From positions 372,001 to 436,000 of the forward strand of contig NZ_QCYK01000002.1 of assembly GCF_003071345.1 (NCBI RefSeq): a stretch of DNA of 64,000 nucleotides. Direction: 5' to 3'. This stretch comes from Chitinophaga parva (GTDB taxonomy: Bacteria > Bacteroidota > Bacteroidia > Chitinophagales > Chitinophagaceae). The notes under the pieces are model-generated. The model saw only the letters and a list, made by a program, of their open reading frames with translations. It did not search any database and had not been told where the DNA came from. The position numbers were made by a program, and so were the translations under genes. Below are positions 23,414 through 31,509 of the stretch, one piece after another. Numbering within the stretch: the stretch's first letter is position 1; each line of letters begins with the position of its first letter.

Positions 23414-26400
23414 AGGCGTCTCATTTTTTCGTTACGTTCTTGTACCTGGGTTACCCGGGCGGACAGGCCGTGTTCATCCAGGTGTAGTACTGTCCCCGGG
23501 ATGGCGCGGACGGCCCGTTCCACGCGATCAAGGCGCTTTTCCACTTCCTTGGTGTTGCCCATGCCGCCAGCACCTGGTGCCTGCACGATGCCGTTAATGG
23601 GCGTGCGCTGCAGGGTGGGTACCGGTGCAAGCTGCACGGCAGCGATACGGTTCCGGTCAATCAGCTCGTACCTGGTACCCTTGTTCATCCCTTCCAGGAT
23701 GTTCCGGTGGTGAGCGGTAGCATCTGCGGTGATCACGGATTCCCCGCGGGAAAGGTTGGCGGGGATGCTATCGCTGGTGGTAGTGCCTGGCCCTTGCAGT
23801 CCAACGCGACCCTTAGCCAAGTTCACTGTATTATCCCCAGCCAGTCCTTTGACGATCCCGAAGCCCGCCGCCAGCGCCGCGATCACTGCAGGAACAATCA
23901 CTATGGCACCGGCGCCTGATTCACCAGCCGCTGAAGCGATGGCCAGCACTGATTCGGAAAGGGTCTGTGCCGCATTTATGGCCAGCATGGCACGTGCATA
24001 CTTCTCTCGCTGCTTCTGGAGCTGGTTTAGGCGTTGTTCTTCCTGCTGTAAGGCCTTGGCATTTCCGCGATCAGCAATAGCCTGTACGCGATCTACACGC
24101 TGCTGTTCGATGGATATGGACCTGTCCACTTGGTCTATCTGGGCCTGCAATATGGTCCTGTACGCACTTACTCCCGCATCTGACATAGTTCTAAATCCGG
24201 AAATGGTCTTATCCCGGCGCTCCTTGTCCTTGGTATCGACAGTGTTTTGGGCCTGGCCAGTGGCTTTGGCTATCTCGGCTTGCAGATCTGCAATCTGCTT
24301 ACGCAGTTGTGCTATTTTATCCTGAATGGCATTCTGCTCATCATCGGAGGTAGCAGTAAGCTTCGCAGCCTGCAACTTTCGCTCCTGCAGATCCAGTTCA
24401 TCCTGGAGTGCCCGCAGATTGATTTGACGGCGCTTCGCCTCCCCGTCTTCGGTGATCTTGGTAAGCTCGTCCTGATACTTTTTATAAGTGATCTCGCCAT
24501 CCAGGAACCTTTTGGTAAGGGCCTCTATGTTGGGCGCCAACTGCTCGGATATCTGTGCCTGGAATCCGTCATAGTATGTCTTATCGAAGGTGCCTGCGAT
24601 ATCGAACAGGGAAAGCGCCAGGCGTTGCTTCTTCTGATCGGCATCAGCCTGCAAGTTGTCCAGCAGCTTACCGAAAATGATCCGTATCCGGGCTGCATTC
24701 GCCAGGGCAATGACATCGTTGGAGAAGGGGTCACGGCCCAGCAGCCCTTCCTTACGCTTATCCTCGTTCTCTTTCAGCATGTCATCCAGAGCCCTGGCAT
24801 ATACGTCCTTCTGCTTTGCCAGGTCATTATCTATCTGGGCGTTTTGCCGGTCGAAATCGTCCACGATAAGGGCCACATGCTTATCCGCGTCTTCCTCGGC
24901 CATTCTTGCCAGCTCACTATTTAGTTTCCGCTGTGCATCGATTATCTTATCGTGGTATTCGGTGAGTTCTTTGGAGAGCTGGGCATTTCCTATATCGCCG
25001 GCCAGTGCTTTTAGAATAGCCGCCTGCGGAGTGGTGAGCTTCTTGTCTTTGAGCAAATTATCAATGTCCGCGTTGGTTTTGGCAATGCTTTCCCTCACCT
25101 TGGCAGTGATGGTATCATCACTTTGGAAGGTGGCTGCAGTGATGGCTGCCAATTGGGCCTTCATTTCCTGCAGCTTCTGGGCGTACACGTTTTCAATCTG
25201 GTGCTCTGCTCCGCTGGACCTTCTATCCTCTAAGAAATTGAAGCCATATTTCTTTGAAATAGCGGCGGCGGCATCTTCCGCCTCCTTTGCAAACTTTTCA
25301 TAGGCCTTTTGATTCTCCTCATATTCCTTTGAAGCCTGATCACGGTTTGACTTCGCATTTTTCTTGGCCAGGTTCGCAACGGCCGTATCCGAAGATTGCA
25401 ACGCACCGCTGAATATATAGTCTACGGATTCCTTATCGGTCTTAGCCTGTTCCACGACTGATTTCTTCGCCTCTTCAGATGCCAGCTGGTAGGCGGCTGT
25501 TGCCTTTGTTTTAAGGAACATGAACTTCAGATAGGCATCGGCGTTTTTTACCAGGCTCTGTTCCGCTTCATCCAGGCTTTTTACCTGGCCAACCGTGCGC
25601 CCGATGGTGTCGTTGTACTCCTTGACCACCTTATCCTTATCAATGAAGCCATCCTTTGCCAGTTTGATATGGTTGCGCAGCTCGTCTACGTTTTCCACAG
25701 CACTGGCATACTGATGTGCGCCTTTTTCCAGTGTAGAAATGAGGTTTGCATGTGCCTTTTCTTCCACGGTCATTTCACCGGTTAAGACGTCTATTGCAGT
25801 ACCCAGGCTTCCATACTTCTGCGCCAGGGTTGTCAGATATGTGGTAATAAGGGATATGCCCAAGGCGATGCCACCAGATCCAAGCAGTCCGGAGAAGAAT
25901 GCCTTTGTTGCACCACCCGTCTTTTCTGTCTCCTTTCCAAGGAGGGCCCATGCGTCGGTCAATTGGGTAATGTTGTTGGAGATACCTATAATACCAAAGG
26001 GCGCATCCCTCACGATATTATTCAGACCTGCATACACGCCCGATACATTGGCTTTATTGCCGGGTTGTGCGGGCGGGGTAGGTTGGCCAGGCTGGGGAGG
26101 TGGGGTAAGGTTTTTGAGCTTCGATATCTCTTCCTGCGCTTGTTTGATGGCTTGGTTATACCGTCCAATGTCCGCCGGATCGGTGGCTTCCTTACGGGCC
26201 CGTTCCAGTACCTCCAGCTTCTTCGTCAACAACCCAATGGTACCAATCTCCTTTTCCAGGACCGCGGAGAGCTCTTTGTTGCTTACGATCTCCTTATCTA
26301 TTTCCGCATTCAGTCCCTTGATGGTACGCTGGTGGGCGTTTATCTGGTCCATGATCTTCTGGCGCGTCTGGATGTCAGTAGCGGCGGTCCTGGCATAGTC

Positions 26401-26538
26401 AGCGCCCAACTGCTTAACCTCCTTTTCAAGGCGCTCTATCTCTTCCCTGTTCTTGGTAACCAGGCTAAGGGCAGTTTGCAGGCCGGTAGGGTTGGTCTCG
26501 TATGAAAGGCGTGTAACAACGTCTATGATGTCTCCCAT
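23410..26538 (-). CDS. Tape measure protein
   Basis: Start ATG 26538 (MGDIIDVVTRLSYETNPTGL) follows leader C. The 1042-aa product is dominated by coiled-coil helices (residues ~30-130, ~420-830). It has hydrophobic stretches near residues ~210-250 (LLGSGGIALGISLITTYL) and ~890-940 (Ala/Gly-rich, IVIVPAVIAALAAGFGIVKG), and a short C-terminal coiled coil. Length, helix content and position just after the frameshifted tail chaperones are diagnostic. It sets tail length and may help DNA entry. At roughly 1.5 angstrom per residue it predicts a tail of about 150 nm. Confidence 0.9.
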   Translation of the reverse strand: MGDIIDVVTRLSYETNPTGLQTALSLVTKNREEIERLEKEVKQLGADYARTAATDIQTRQKIMDQINAHQRTIKGLNAEIDKEIVSNKELSAVLEKEIGTIGLLTKKLEVLERARKEATDPADIGRYNQAIKQAQEEISKLKNLTPPPQPGQPTPPAQPGNKANVSGVYAGLNNIVRDAPFGIIGISNNITQLTDAWALLGKETEKTGGATKAFFSGLLGSGGIALGISLITTYLTTLAQKYGSLGTAIDVLTGEMTVEEKAHANLISTLEKGAHQYASAVENVDELRNHIKLAKDGFIDKDKVVKEYNDTIGRTVGQVKSLDEAEQSLVKNADAYLKFMFLKTKATAAYQLASEEAKKSVVEQAKTDKESVDYIFSGALQSSDTAVANLAKKNAKSNRDQASKEYEENQKAYEKFAKEAEDAAAAISKKYGFNFLEDRRSSGAEHQIENVYAQKLQEMKAQLAAITAATFQSDDTITAKVRESIAKTNADIDNLLKDKKLTTPQAAILKALAGDIGNAQLSKELTEYHDKIIDAQRKLNSELARMAEEDADKHVALIVDDFDRQNAQIDNDLAKQKDVYARALDDMLKENEDKRKEGLLGRDPFSNDVIALANAARIRIIFGKLLDNLQADADQKKQRLALSLFDIAGTFDKTYYDGFQAQISEQLAPNIEALTKRFLDGEITYKKYQDELTKITEDGEAKRRQINLRALQDELDLQERKLQAAKLTATSDDEQNAIQDKIAQLRKQIADLQAEIAKATGQAQNTVDTKDKERRDKTISGFRTMSDAGVSAYRTILQAQIDQVDRSISIEQQRVDRVQAIADRGNAKALQQEEQRLNQLQKQREKYARAMLAINAAQTLSESVLAIASAAGESGAGAIVIVPAVIAALAAGFGIVKGLAGDNTVNLAKGRVGLQGPGTTTSDSIPANLSRGESVITADATAHHRNILEGMNKGTRYELIDRNRIAAVQLAPVPTLQRTPINGIVQAPGAGGMGNTKEVEKRLDRVERAVRAIPGTVLHLDEHGLSARVTQVQERNEKMRRL

Positions 26539-26638
26539 GTCGTAGTAGGGTGGAAGGGTGATCCTTCCAGATAAAGGCAGGAAAGAAGGCCTACTACGAT
26601 GTTTTTTAGGTGATCGCGCACCTACATGCACAAAAGTA
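26539..26638 (-). promoter_or_regulatory. Late promoter and structured leader C (tape measure gene)
   Basis: TACTTTTG on the minus strand (26638-26631) is a perfect -7 box. TAGGTG/CACCTA (26624-26607) forms the 5' hairpin. TCGTAGTAGG (26599-26590) pairs with CCTACTACGA (26549-26540), ending one base before ATG 26538. The 40-nt loop holds a further hairpin (GGAAGG/CCTTCC, 26568-26552). Confidence 0.7.
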
Positions 26639-26641
26639 ATG

Positions 26642-26926
26642 CTATTTCGCTTTCATCTGCTCGTTGTACCACTCCACATAATCGCCCATCTGCTCCCGGC
26701 GGGTAAAATACTCGTACCAGGTGCAGTCCAGCAGGTAGTCTGCCTTCTGTATGTCCCCCTGCGCCATGACCAAGGCTTCATGGTTGATATCCCAGTACAC
26801 CTTATCCACCTGGGCACTTACAGGCGTGGTATCAGCGCCTGTAGGTCGGCCTCCCGCTGGCTTGAACTGCTTGGGGAACTGCCCTTGTGCAATTCGTTGT
26901 ATGTTAACGAGTTTAGCATGCCCCAT
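26642..26926 (-). CDS. Tail assembly chaperone, T part (made by frameshift)
   Basis: The 94-aa frame overlaps the upstream chaperone by 109 nt in the -1 frame. Its first ATG (26926) lies 6 nt past the slippery T run, so the natural product is probably the fused G-T protein rather than a separate protein. The T region is rich in charged and aromatic residues (LLDCTWYEYFTRREQMGDYV) and ends with KAK. In lambda-like phages GT binds the tape measure while G coats it; the tape measure gene comes next here. Confidence 0.75.
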   Translation of the reverse strand: MGHAKLVNIQRIAQGQFPKQFKPAGGRPTGADTTPVSAQVDKVYWDINHEALVMAQGDIQKADYLLDCTWYEYFTRREQMGDYVEWYNEQMKAK

Positions 26927-27363
26927 TCCGTAAAAAAAGCATGGGCTGCTGGATCCTCCTTAACCAGCGCTACTTTGCGGGCCGTCCAGGCGTTTTCCAC
27001 CTTGTTGGGATCCTCTCCTGGGTGGAAGAAGAATATCATGGCCAGGCGCAGGGCCGCATCCTCGTCAACCGGGTATCTGGTGCGGTAGCGCAGGTTGTTC
27101 ACCAGCACGGCCACATCGGCCAGCTTATTGGCATTCACGGATGCTTCCATCGCATCCAGGATGGCGGTCAGCAGTTCGGGGGTAATGCCGCACTTACAGT
27201 AGTTCTCCATGGCGGAAGCGGCGACGTACCGGGAAATATGGTACTGGGTGTCGCTGGCGTAGGTGTAGAGCACCAGGTTGGTGGTAGGCTCGTAGAGCTT
27301 GGTGCCGTCGGCGGCCAGGTGGGCCGGGCGGAATGATGGATCATTGGCGAAGTCTGTCTTCAT
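26818..27363 (-). CDS. Tail assembly chaperone, G part
   Basis: A 181-aa mainly helical protein (MKTDFANDPSFRPAHLAADG) located between the large terminase and the tape measure gene. Residues ~80-145 are a helix bundle with alternating charge, and the last 35 residues are encoded in the overlap with the T frame. The context, size and the T7 slippery run identify it as gpG-like. Its start overlaps the terminase stop by 23 nt. Confidence 0.75.
   Translation of the reverse strand: MKTDFANDPSFRPAHLAADGTKLYEPTTNLVLYTYASDTQYHISRYVAASAMENYCKCGITPELLTAILDAMEASVNANKLADVAVLVNNLRYRTRYPVDEDAALRLAMIFFFHPGEDPNKVENAWTARKVALVKEDPAAHAFFTEWGMLNSLTYNELHKGSSPSSSSQREADLQALIPRL
26932..26938 (-). promoter_or_regulatory. 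Programmed -1 ribosomal frameshift site
   Basis: In the zero frame the codons are GCT TTT TTT ACG, so the heptamer T TTT TTT fits X XXY YYZ exactly. Slipping back one base gives TTT TTT TAC GGA ATG GGG, which is the T frame. The next zero-frame stop is about 110 nt later. No pseudoknot was worked out. Confidence 0.8.
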
Positions 27364-28663
27364 CTTTGGTTGTTTCTACTACTTTGAAATAGCGTTTATG
27401 GGCAAAGGCCTGGAAGTATTTCTGGAAGAAATACCTACTGCCGTCGAAATAGTCCATTTTGTATAGCTTACGGTCTTTTAATAAGGCATGTGGCTTATCC
27501 GGGTCTACGGTGGCAATATTGCAGTCGTTGATCAGGTTCGGGCACTGGGTGCCGTCGATGTACAGGTTCGGGTAATTCTGAAACATGGTGTTCATCAGCA
27601 GGCGACTGTTCTCGTGCGTCAGGTTGCTGGTGTTGGGTTGTAGCTGCCGGCGGCCAATTTGCAGGTAGGAGGCGATAAGGGAGTATGCGCTATCGTGCCG
27701 GCTTTCATATGCCACATCGCCCTTATTGCCGGAGCTGTCCCCAGTAACGAAGAAGATGCTGGCCGGGTAAGTGGAGCGGATATGCATGCACAGCTCCTTT
27801 ATCTGCATGTTACCGCCAAACTCCCGGATGCAGTGAATGAAGCTGGAAGGTTGGCCCAGTATCTGGGAAAACTGCCATGCGCTGCACGATAACGGCTCCC
27901 GGTTGAAGTCCCAAGCCAGGTATACCGGTAGGCTGGGGATGAATGGGAGATGCTTTTTTACGTGCTTGGGCTCATCGAAGGCATACAGCCACTGGGTGAG
28001 GTTATCCACCACGAATTGCGCTAGGTACTCCTGGGCAAAGGCCAGTGCAGGCAACGTGGCGCGGGATTCTTCCAGCTCTGCAGGGTTGATCTTCGGATTG
28101 GAGCTGGTGGGCAGCTGCCAGGACATCCACTTATCCGGGAACTTCTCTTTGTTGCCGTATAGCTCAAAGAAGAAGTTCTTCCCGTTGGGGGTGGAGAAGA
28201 ACCAGGCATCGCCCTCCAGGTCCGTTAAAAGGGGTCGGAGCACCTTTTGCCAGGCATCCTTCAAGTATGGGATAATGGCGGCTTCGTCCACGATCACCCT
28301 TTTATACTTCCGGCCCCGAACGCTGTCGATGTTATCCAGGGACCACATGTCGATAACGCCGCCAGTAATAAGTTCAATGTGCTTTTCCTGCTCGTTTTTG
28401 GTGCGTATAATGGGCTTGCAGGCATCCACCACGTCCCGCCATACTTCCATAAGCATTTTGTACGTGGGGGCGAAATAGGCCACCGGATAGCCGGCCAGGG
28501 CACCGTTATCTTCTCGGTCAGGTTCCAGCAGCAGATCTATGGCCAGGACGGTCTTACCGAACCGGCGTCCGCAGCAGGCTACGTTAAACCTTTTTGCCTC
28601 GTTTTTTAGTTTCTGTTGATGGGGGAGTAGGTTGTCCAGCTCCAGCACTATCTCGTTTACCAC
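27341..28663 (-). CDS. terL: Large terminase subunit
   Basis: The 440-aa DNA-packaging motor has Walker A GRRFGKT at 32-38, Walker B VIVDEA at 123-128 and the coupling motif FFSTPNG at 155-161. The RNase H-like nuclease follows, with YLAWDFN (Asp252) and VTGDSSG (Asp309). All key residues are visible. It overlaps the small terminase gene by 80 nt; no later start keeps the Walker A, so the overlap is real or the start is at a non-ATG codon. It packages DNA into proheads through the portal. Confidence 0.95.
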   Translation of the reverse strand: MVNEIVLELDNLLPHQQKLKNEAKRFNVACCGRRFGKTVLAIDLLLEPDREDNGALAGYPVAYFAPTYKMLMEVWRDVVDACKPIIRTKNEQEKHIELITGGVIDMWSLDNIDSVRGRKYKRVIVDEAAIIPYLKDAWQKVLRPLLTDLEGDAWFFSTPNGKNFFFELYGNKEKFPDKWMSWQLPTSSNPKINPAELEESRATLPALAFAQEYLAQFVVDNLTQWLYAFDEPKHVKKHLPFIPSLPVYLAWDFNREPLSCSAWQFSQILGQPSSFIHCIREFGGNMQIKELCMHIRSTYPASIFFVTGDSSGNKGDVAYESRHDSAYSLIASYLQIGRRQLQPNTSNLTHENSRLLMNTMFQNYPNLYIDGTQCPNLINDCNIATVDPDKPHALLKDRKLYKMDYFDGSRYFFQKYFQAFAHKRYFKVVETTKDEDRLRQ

Positions 28664-29180
28664 GCACTACCCTAATTATCGTTTCTGTTTGAATTGGGCC
28701 GCCATCCTTGCCCGTGTGTTCCATTTTATCGTTGAACAACCCCAGGTGCCGGGAAAGGCTGTCCAGGGCCCGTATTTTGTCCACGAACTTCACTTTTTTG
28801 GTTTGGCCTATTGCTTCCTTGTTCGGGCTATCGCTGACGAAGTCTTCGTGTACCTCAACACCGGCGATCACCGCCGCCGTGTCGGCATCCAGGTCACGCA
28901 CCTGCTTTAAGCCACCATCCACTGTGTAAAGGGAGGATGGATCAAAAAAGGCAATGCGGGCATACTCCCTGAGCACTCGTTCCACGGTAATGCCGGTTCG
29001 CTCCTGCAATTCCTTGCGCTTTTCTGCCAAATACGCCTGGACTTCGGGTTTTTTCAGGAGGTCATGGCCCTGTGAGTATGCGGTGGCCTGGGAGTATCCG
29101 GCCCGTATGGCGGCCTTGGTGGCGTTCAAGTCCACCAGGTATTCCTCACAAAATCGCTTCTGCTTCTCGTTCAATGCCAT
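28584..29180 (-). CDS. terS: Small terminase subunit, XtmA-like
   Basis: The 198-aa protein opens with the canonical pattern LNEKQKRFCEEYLVDLNATK followed by AAIRAGYSQATA (residues 3-34), a helix-turn-helix DNA-binding domain. A coiled-coil oligomerisation region follows, then a basic, proline-containing tail (TKKRGKKV). It recognises the packaging site and hands DNA to TerL, whose gene overlaps it. The region upstream (29181-29343) is non-coding and may hold the packaging site. Confidence 0.92.
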   Translation of the reverse strand: MALNEKQKRFCEEYLVDLNATKAAIRAGYSQATAYSQGHDLLKKPEVQAYLAEKRKELQERTGITVERVLREYARIAFFDPSSLYTVDGGLKQVRDLDADTAAVIAGVEVHEDFVSDSPNKEAIGQTKKVKFVDKIRALDSLSRHLGLFNDKMEHTGKDGGPIQTETIIRVVRGKRDSAGAGQPTPPSTETKKRGKKV

Positions 29181-29250
29181 AATGTAAAGGTAGCGAAATG
29201 GATCAAGCTTATAACCGGTGGTTATGTACGTTCGTGAGCCGACAAAACCG

Positions 29251-29258
29251 TACCTTTG
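29251..29258 (+). promoter_or_regulatory. Perfect -7 box on the plus strand
   Basis: TACCTTTG matches TAnnTTTG exactly. It points away from the small terminase gene into a 70-nt non-coding stretch that ends in a terminator. No good -33 TTG was seen. Confidence 0.4.
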
Positions 29259-29263
29259 TCAGG

Positions 29264-29357
29264 CAGTGAAGCGGCAAGCCAACCCCAACTTTATGTTGTG
29301 ACCGGCCGTAAGAGACGGTAACCTGCAAAAGGGATAGTTTACGCTATCCCTTTATTG
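29264..29357 (+). ncRNA. Candidate small RNA beside the terminase genes
   Basis: Between a perfect -7 box and a hairpin terminator lie about 70 nt with two further hairpins: CAAC-TTTAT-GTTG (29286-29298) and CCGT-AAGAG-ACGG (29306-29318). No credible open frame is present. The transcript would run opposite to the packaging genes. It could be a small RNA or simply part of the packaging site. Confidence 0.3.
29328..29357. terminator. Terminator-like hairpin overlapping a stop codon
   Basis: AAAGGGATAG (29328-29337) pairs with CTATCCCTTT (29344-29353) over 10 bp with a 6-nt loop. The plus side continues ATTGTTTTC, the minus side TTTTGC after the stem begins. It covers the stop of gene 29344-29766. 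Confidence 0.6.
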
Positions 29358-29766
29358 TTTTCTCAAGAACCGTTATTACCTCCCTACTATTCTTTACTGT
29401 AAACCGCAGCACGGTCCACCCCAGCTCCGCGGCGGCGTTGTACTTCTCCGTGTCACCGGTATATCCGGAAATGGTGGTATGCCTGCTCTTGCCTGCCATG
29501 ATGCCTTCGTATTCGATGGCAATCTTGTGGTCCACCAGGGCGAAGTCAAACCGCCACTTCCGTTCCGGGTGGAACCGGTGTTCCCGGGTGACTGGGATGC
29601 CGGTAGCCAAGGACCAGGCGGCGAGTTGTGACCACATGCGCTGCACGGGTGGGCAGTCGCCCTTGGGCTGTTTGGGCGCTTTGCGGCACTCTTGGATGAT
29701 CGATTTATTCAATGGGCCGCAGGCACTACTCTCTATATCCCTCAGGGTCATTCTCGGTCCCTTCAT
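29344..29766 (-). CDS. PD-(D/E)XK-type phage endonuclease
   Basis: The 140-aa protein carries HPERKWRFDFALVDHKIAIEYEG at ~66-88, written here in two parts: RFDFALVD supplies the Asp and KIAIEYEG the E-x-E/K part of a PD-(D/E)XK core. YNAAAELGWTVLRFT near 107-121 resembles the DUF559/VSR C-terminal strand. Such small nucleases in phages act on branched DNA or assist packaging. It lies just before the terminase genes. An ATG at residue 6 is an alternative start. Confidence 0.6.
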   Translation of the reverse strand: MKGPRMTLRDIESSACGPLNKSIIQECRKAPKQPKGDCPPVQRMWSQLAAWSLATGIPVTREHRFHPERKWRFDFALVDHKIAIEYEGIMAGKSRHTTISGYTGDTEKYNAAAELGWTVLRFTVKNSREVITVLEKTIKG

Positions 29767-29784
29767 CGCACTATGTTTAAATAG

Positions 29785-29820
29785 GCGCCTGGCTGTTAAA
29801 CCAGGCGCTTTTTTGTTTTA
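29785..29820 (+). terminator. Intrinsic terminator, plus-strand polarity
   Basis: GCGCCTGG (29785-29792) pairs with CCAGGCGC (29801-29808), then TTTTTTGTTTTA on the plus strand. It lies between minus-strand genes, so it may block antisense readthrough from the plus strand. On the minus strand the downstream side is TATTTAAAC, a weak tail. Confidence 0.6.
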
Positions 29821-30168
29821 CTCTTTTGGCCGGAGGTAAACCACACCTGCCTTTTGCTTTGGCGAATATGTGGCTACTTTGATTCGGTTGTCGGCTGTCA
29901 CCTTTTCGATGACATCTTCCAGTGATTCTTCGCCGGTGCCAGTCCAAATAACCCCAGGAGGCGGGAAGAGGAGTTTGCTGAGCAACTGGTTCAGGGTGTT
30001 TTTGTACGCCGCGGCTTCTGGCTCCAGGTCTTCCAATTTCATCAGTATCTCGTCCCGATGTTGGCAGATCTTGTTGTAGTCGTCCAGATAGATGCGTTCC
30101 ACATTTTCGAGTTCAGATTTCAACCTCTGGTTTTCGGCCTGCAGTTGTTCTATTTTTTCATTTTTCAT
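29818..30168 (-). CDS. Coiled-coil phage protein
   Basis: The 116-aa product starts with a parallel coiled coil (KIEQLQAENQRLKSELENVE, residues 4-23) extended to about residue 65, followed by a small domain (FPPPGVIWTGTGEE). No motif suggests enzymatic function. The sequence GATCTTTG, one mismatch from the -7 consensus, lies ~20 nt upstream (30185-30195). Function unknown. Confidence 0.6.
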   Translation of the reverse strand: MKNEKIEQLQAENQRLKSELENVERIYLDDYNKICQHRDEILMKLEDLEPEAAAYKNTLNQLLSKLLFPPPGVIWTGTGEESLEDVIEKVTADNRIKVATYSPKQKAGVVYLRPKE

Positions 30169-30266
30169 GTTGTTTGATTTTGATATAACAAAGATCGAAC
30201 AGTGCTATGACCTGGCCTTACGGGTACCCGTAAAGTGGCAACTTTTTTCAAACTATTTTTGCAACG

Positions 30267-30671
30267 TTATTGCATCAGTCTTTTGTTCGCCTCATCGGCG
30301 GTGAGTTGGTTGGTTTCGAGGAGATAGATTAATGCCTGGGCCCGGGCATCGGCTTCCGATGAACTGGCAGCCATTAACGGGCCTAATCCTACCCACCAGT
30401 TATTGCTCTCCCTACGGATATATTGTGTGATTTGATCCGGCAGCATCTGCCCCAGCTCGGCCACGGTGAATGCGGGTGTCAACGAATACTCGGATGGATC
30501 AAGTGGGAAATGTCCTGTTAAAATTGCCATATGACGATTAGGCATTTCTGAAAGACACAATCCACTATGTGGGTGGCAATTAAAATACATCCATTTCGGT
30601 GATGCTGTAATACCCAATTCAGCCAGGCGCTTGCCCTGCTCCAGTGTGCAAACTTGATCTTGTAGTTTCAT
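30267..30671 (-). CDS. Hypothetical phage protein, 134 aa
   Basis: A soluble protein (MKLQDQVCTLEQGKRLAELG) with CHPHSGLCLSEMPNRH at ~32-47, aromatic-rich WWVGLG at ~92-97, and a helical C-terminus. The pattern CTLEQGKRLAELG...LGQMLPDQI is a familiar frame for phage accessory proteins of unknown function. It overlaps the upstream gene's stop by 4 nt and belongs to the same operon as the genes at 30668-31478. 30169-30266 has no gene. Confidence 0.55.
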   Translation of the reverse strand: MKLQDQVCTLEQGKRLAELGITASPKWMYFNCHPHSGLCLSEMPNRHMAILTGHFPLDPSEYSLTPAFTVAELGQMLPDQITQYIRRESNNWWVGLGPLMAASSSEADARAQALIYLLETNQLTADEANKRLMQ

Positions 30672-30961
30672 TGTTCATAATTTACCGGCACGAGGCCGCG
30701 TTCTTGTAATCCTTCTGTAAAATCCGGTCCGACACCCGGTTCATCGATGAAATTGTAAAAATAATTGTACGCGGACTTCCATTCCTCCGCCATGTGCTTC
30801 ATGGCAATGCGGGCAAATGGTAAATGCGTCGTAATCCAATTGTTACGATAATTAAATCCCTCCCATGGCTCCATTTCAAAAACACCTTCTTGTATCGCCC
30901 TTTCAAATGCGCCTGCGGCCATTTCCTCGGCCAGGGCGTGTAAACGTTGTTCGTAGGTCAT
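30668..30961 (-). CDS. Hypothetical phage protein, 97 aa
   Basis: The start ATG 30961 overlaps the stop of the 59-aa gene by 4 nt. The product is acidic and aromatic (EMEPWEGFNYRNNWITTHLP), likely a single helical domain. It has no known motif. It is co-transcribed with neighbours through ATGA junctions. Confidence 0.55.
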   Translation of the reverse strand: MTYEQRLHALAEEMAAGAFERAIQEGVFEMEPWEGFNYRNNWITTHLPFARIAMKHMAEEWKSAYNYFYNFIDEPGVGPDFTEGLQERGLVPVNYEQ

Positions 30962-31137
30962 AATTCTGTGATTTTAACTTTTACGCACTGTGCTCCCAGC
31001 TTCTTCAAATCGGGCCAAGTTTGTTTATTGATTCGCGTGAACTCTTCGATGCACATTTTGCGGTACGGTTCTATCGTGTGGATCAGCAAGTCGCCGTGCT
31101 TGTTTTTGATGGCCCAGCCTATCTTTGATTTCTTCAT
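30958..31137 (-). CDS. Small basic protein, 59 aa
   Basis: The frame runs from ATG 31137 to TGA 30958. ATGA overlaps at both ends join it to its neighbours. The product (MKKSKIGWAIKNKHGDLLIH) has alternating strands and a helix and is basic (pI high). It fits exactly in the space between two genes, which supports coding. Function unknown. Confidence 0.6.
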   Translation of the reverse strand: MKKSKIGWAIKNKHGDLLIHTIEPYRKMCIEEFTRINKQTWPDLKKLGAQCVKVKITEL

Positions 31138-31478
31138 TTCTTTGGCAATTGCGGCATCGGCTGCCAGTGAGTAACTAATACTTCTTCCCCGCTCCTATCA
31201 AACCAGTCTTTTGCATCAAAATCATATGCAGCAGCGTAAAATTCACATTCGGATACTACTGGGTAAAACTTTGAATAATTTTTACCTTTTTCTTTATCCG
31301 GCAGCCCATCCTCGACGCTTATCCAGGCCTCCGGGCCGCGCCCCCATTCGACGCCATCTGTAAACCCAATCCTGAATGACTCATAGGGTGATTCCCCACT
31401 TTCAATGTCCTCATTATAAATGTGGTGGTTCAATTGGCGTTCTGCCGCCTCCTGCGTTTTTTGTTCCAATATGCTCAT
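31134..31478 (-). CDS. DUF551-domain phage protein
   Basis: A 114-aa protein. AWISVEDGLPDKEKGK at ~51-66 and VTHWQPMPQLP at ~102-112 are the two hallmark pieces of DUF551 (W-I-s-V-x-d-x-L-P ... T-H-W-x-P-l-P). The domain is frequent in phages and its function is unknown. An N-terminal helix of ~45 residues precedes it. Stop and next start overlap (ATGA). Confidence 0.8.
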   Translation of the reverse strand: MSILEQKTQEAAERQLNHHIYNEDIESGESPYESFRIGFTDGVEWGRGPEAWISVEDGLPDKEKGKNYSKFYPVVSECEFYAAAYDFDAKDWFDRSGEEVLVTHWQPMPQLPKK

Positions 31479-31509
31479 AGCTGTCTTACCGGCATACGGC
31501 CGGCGCGGG

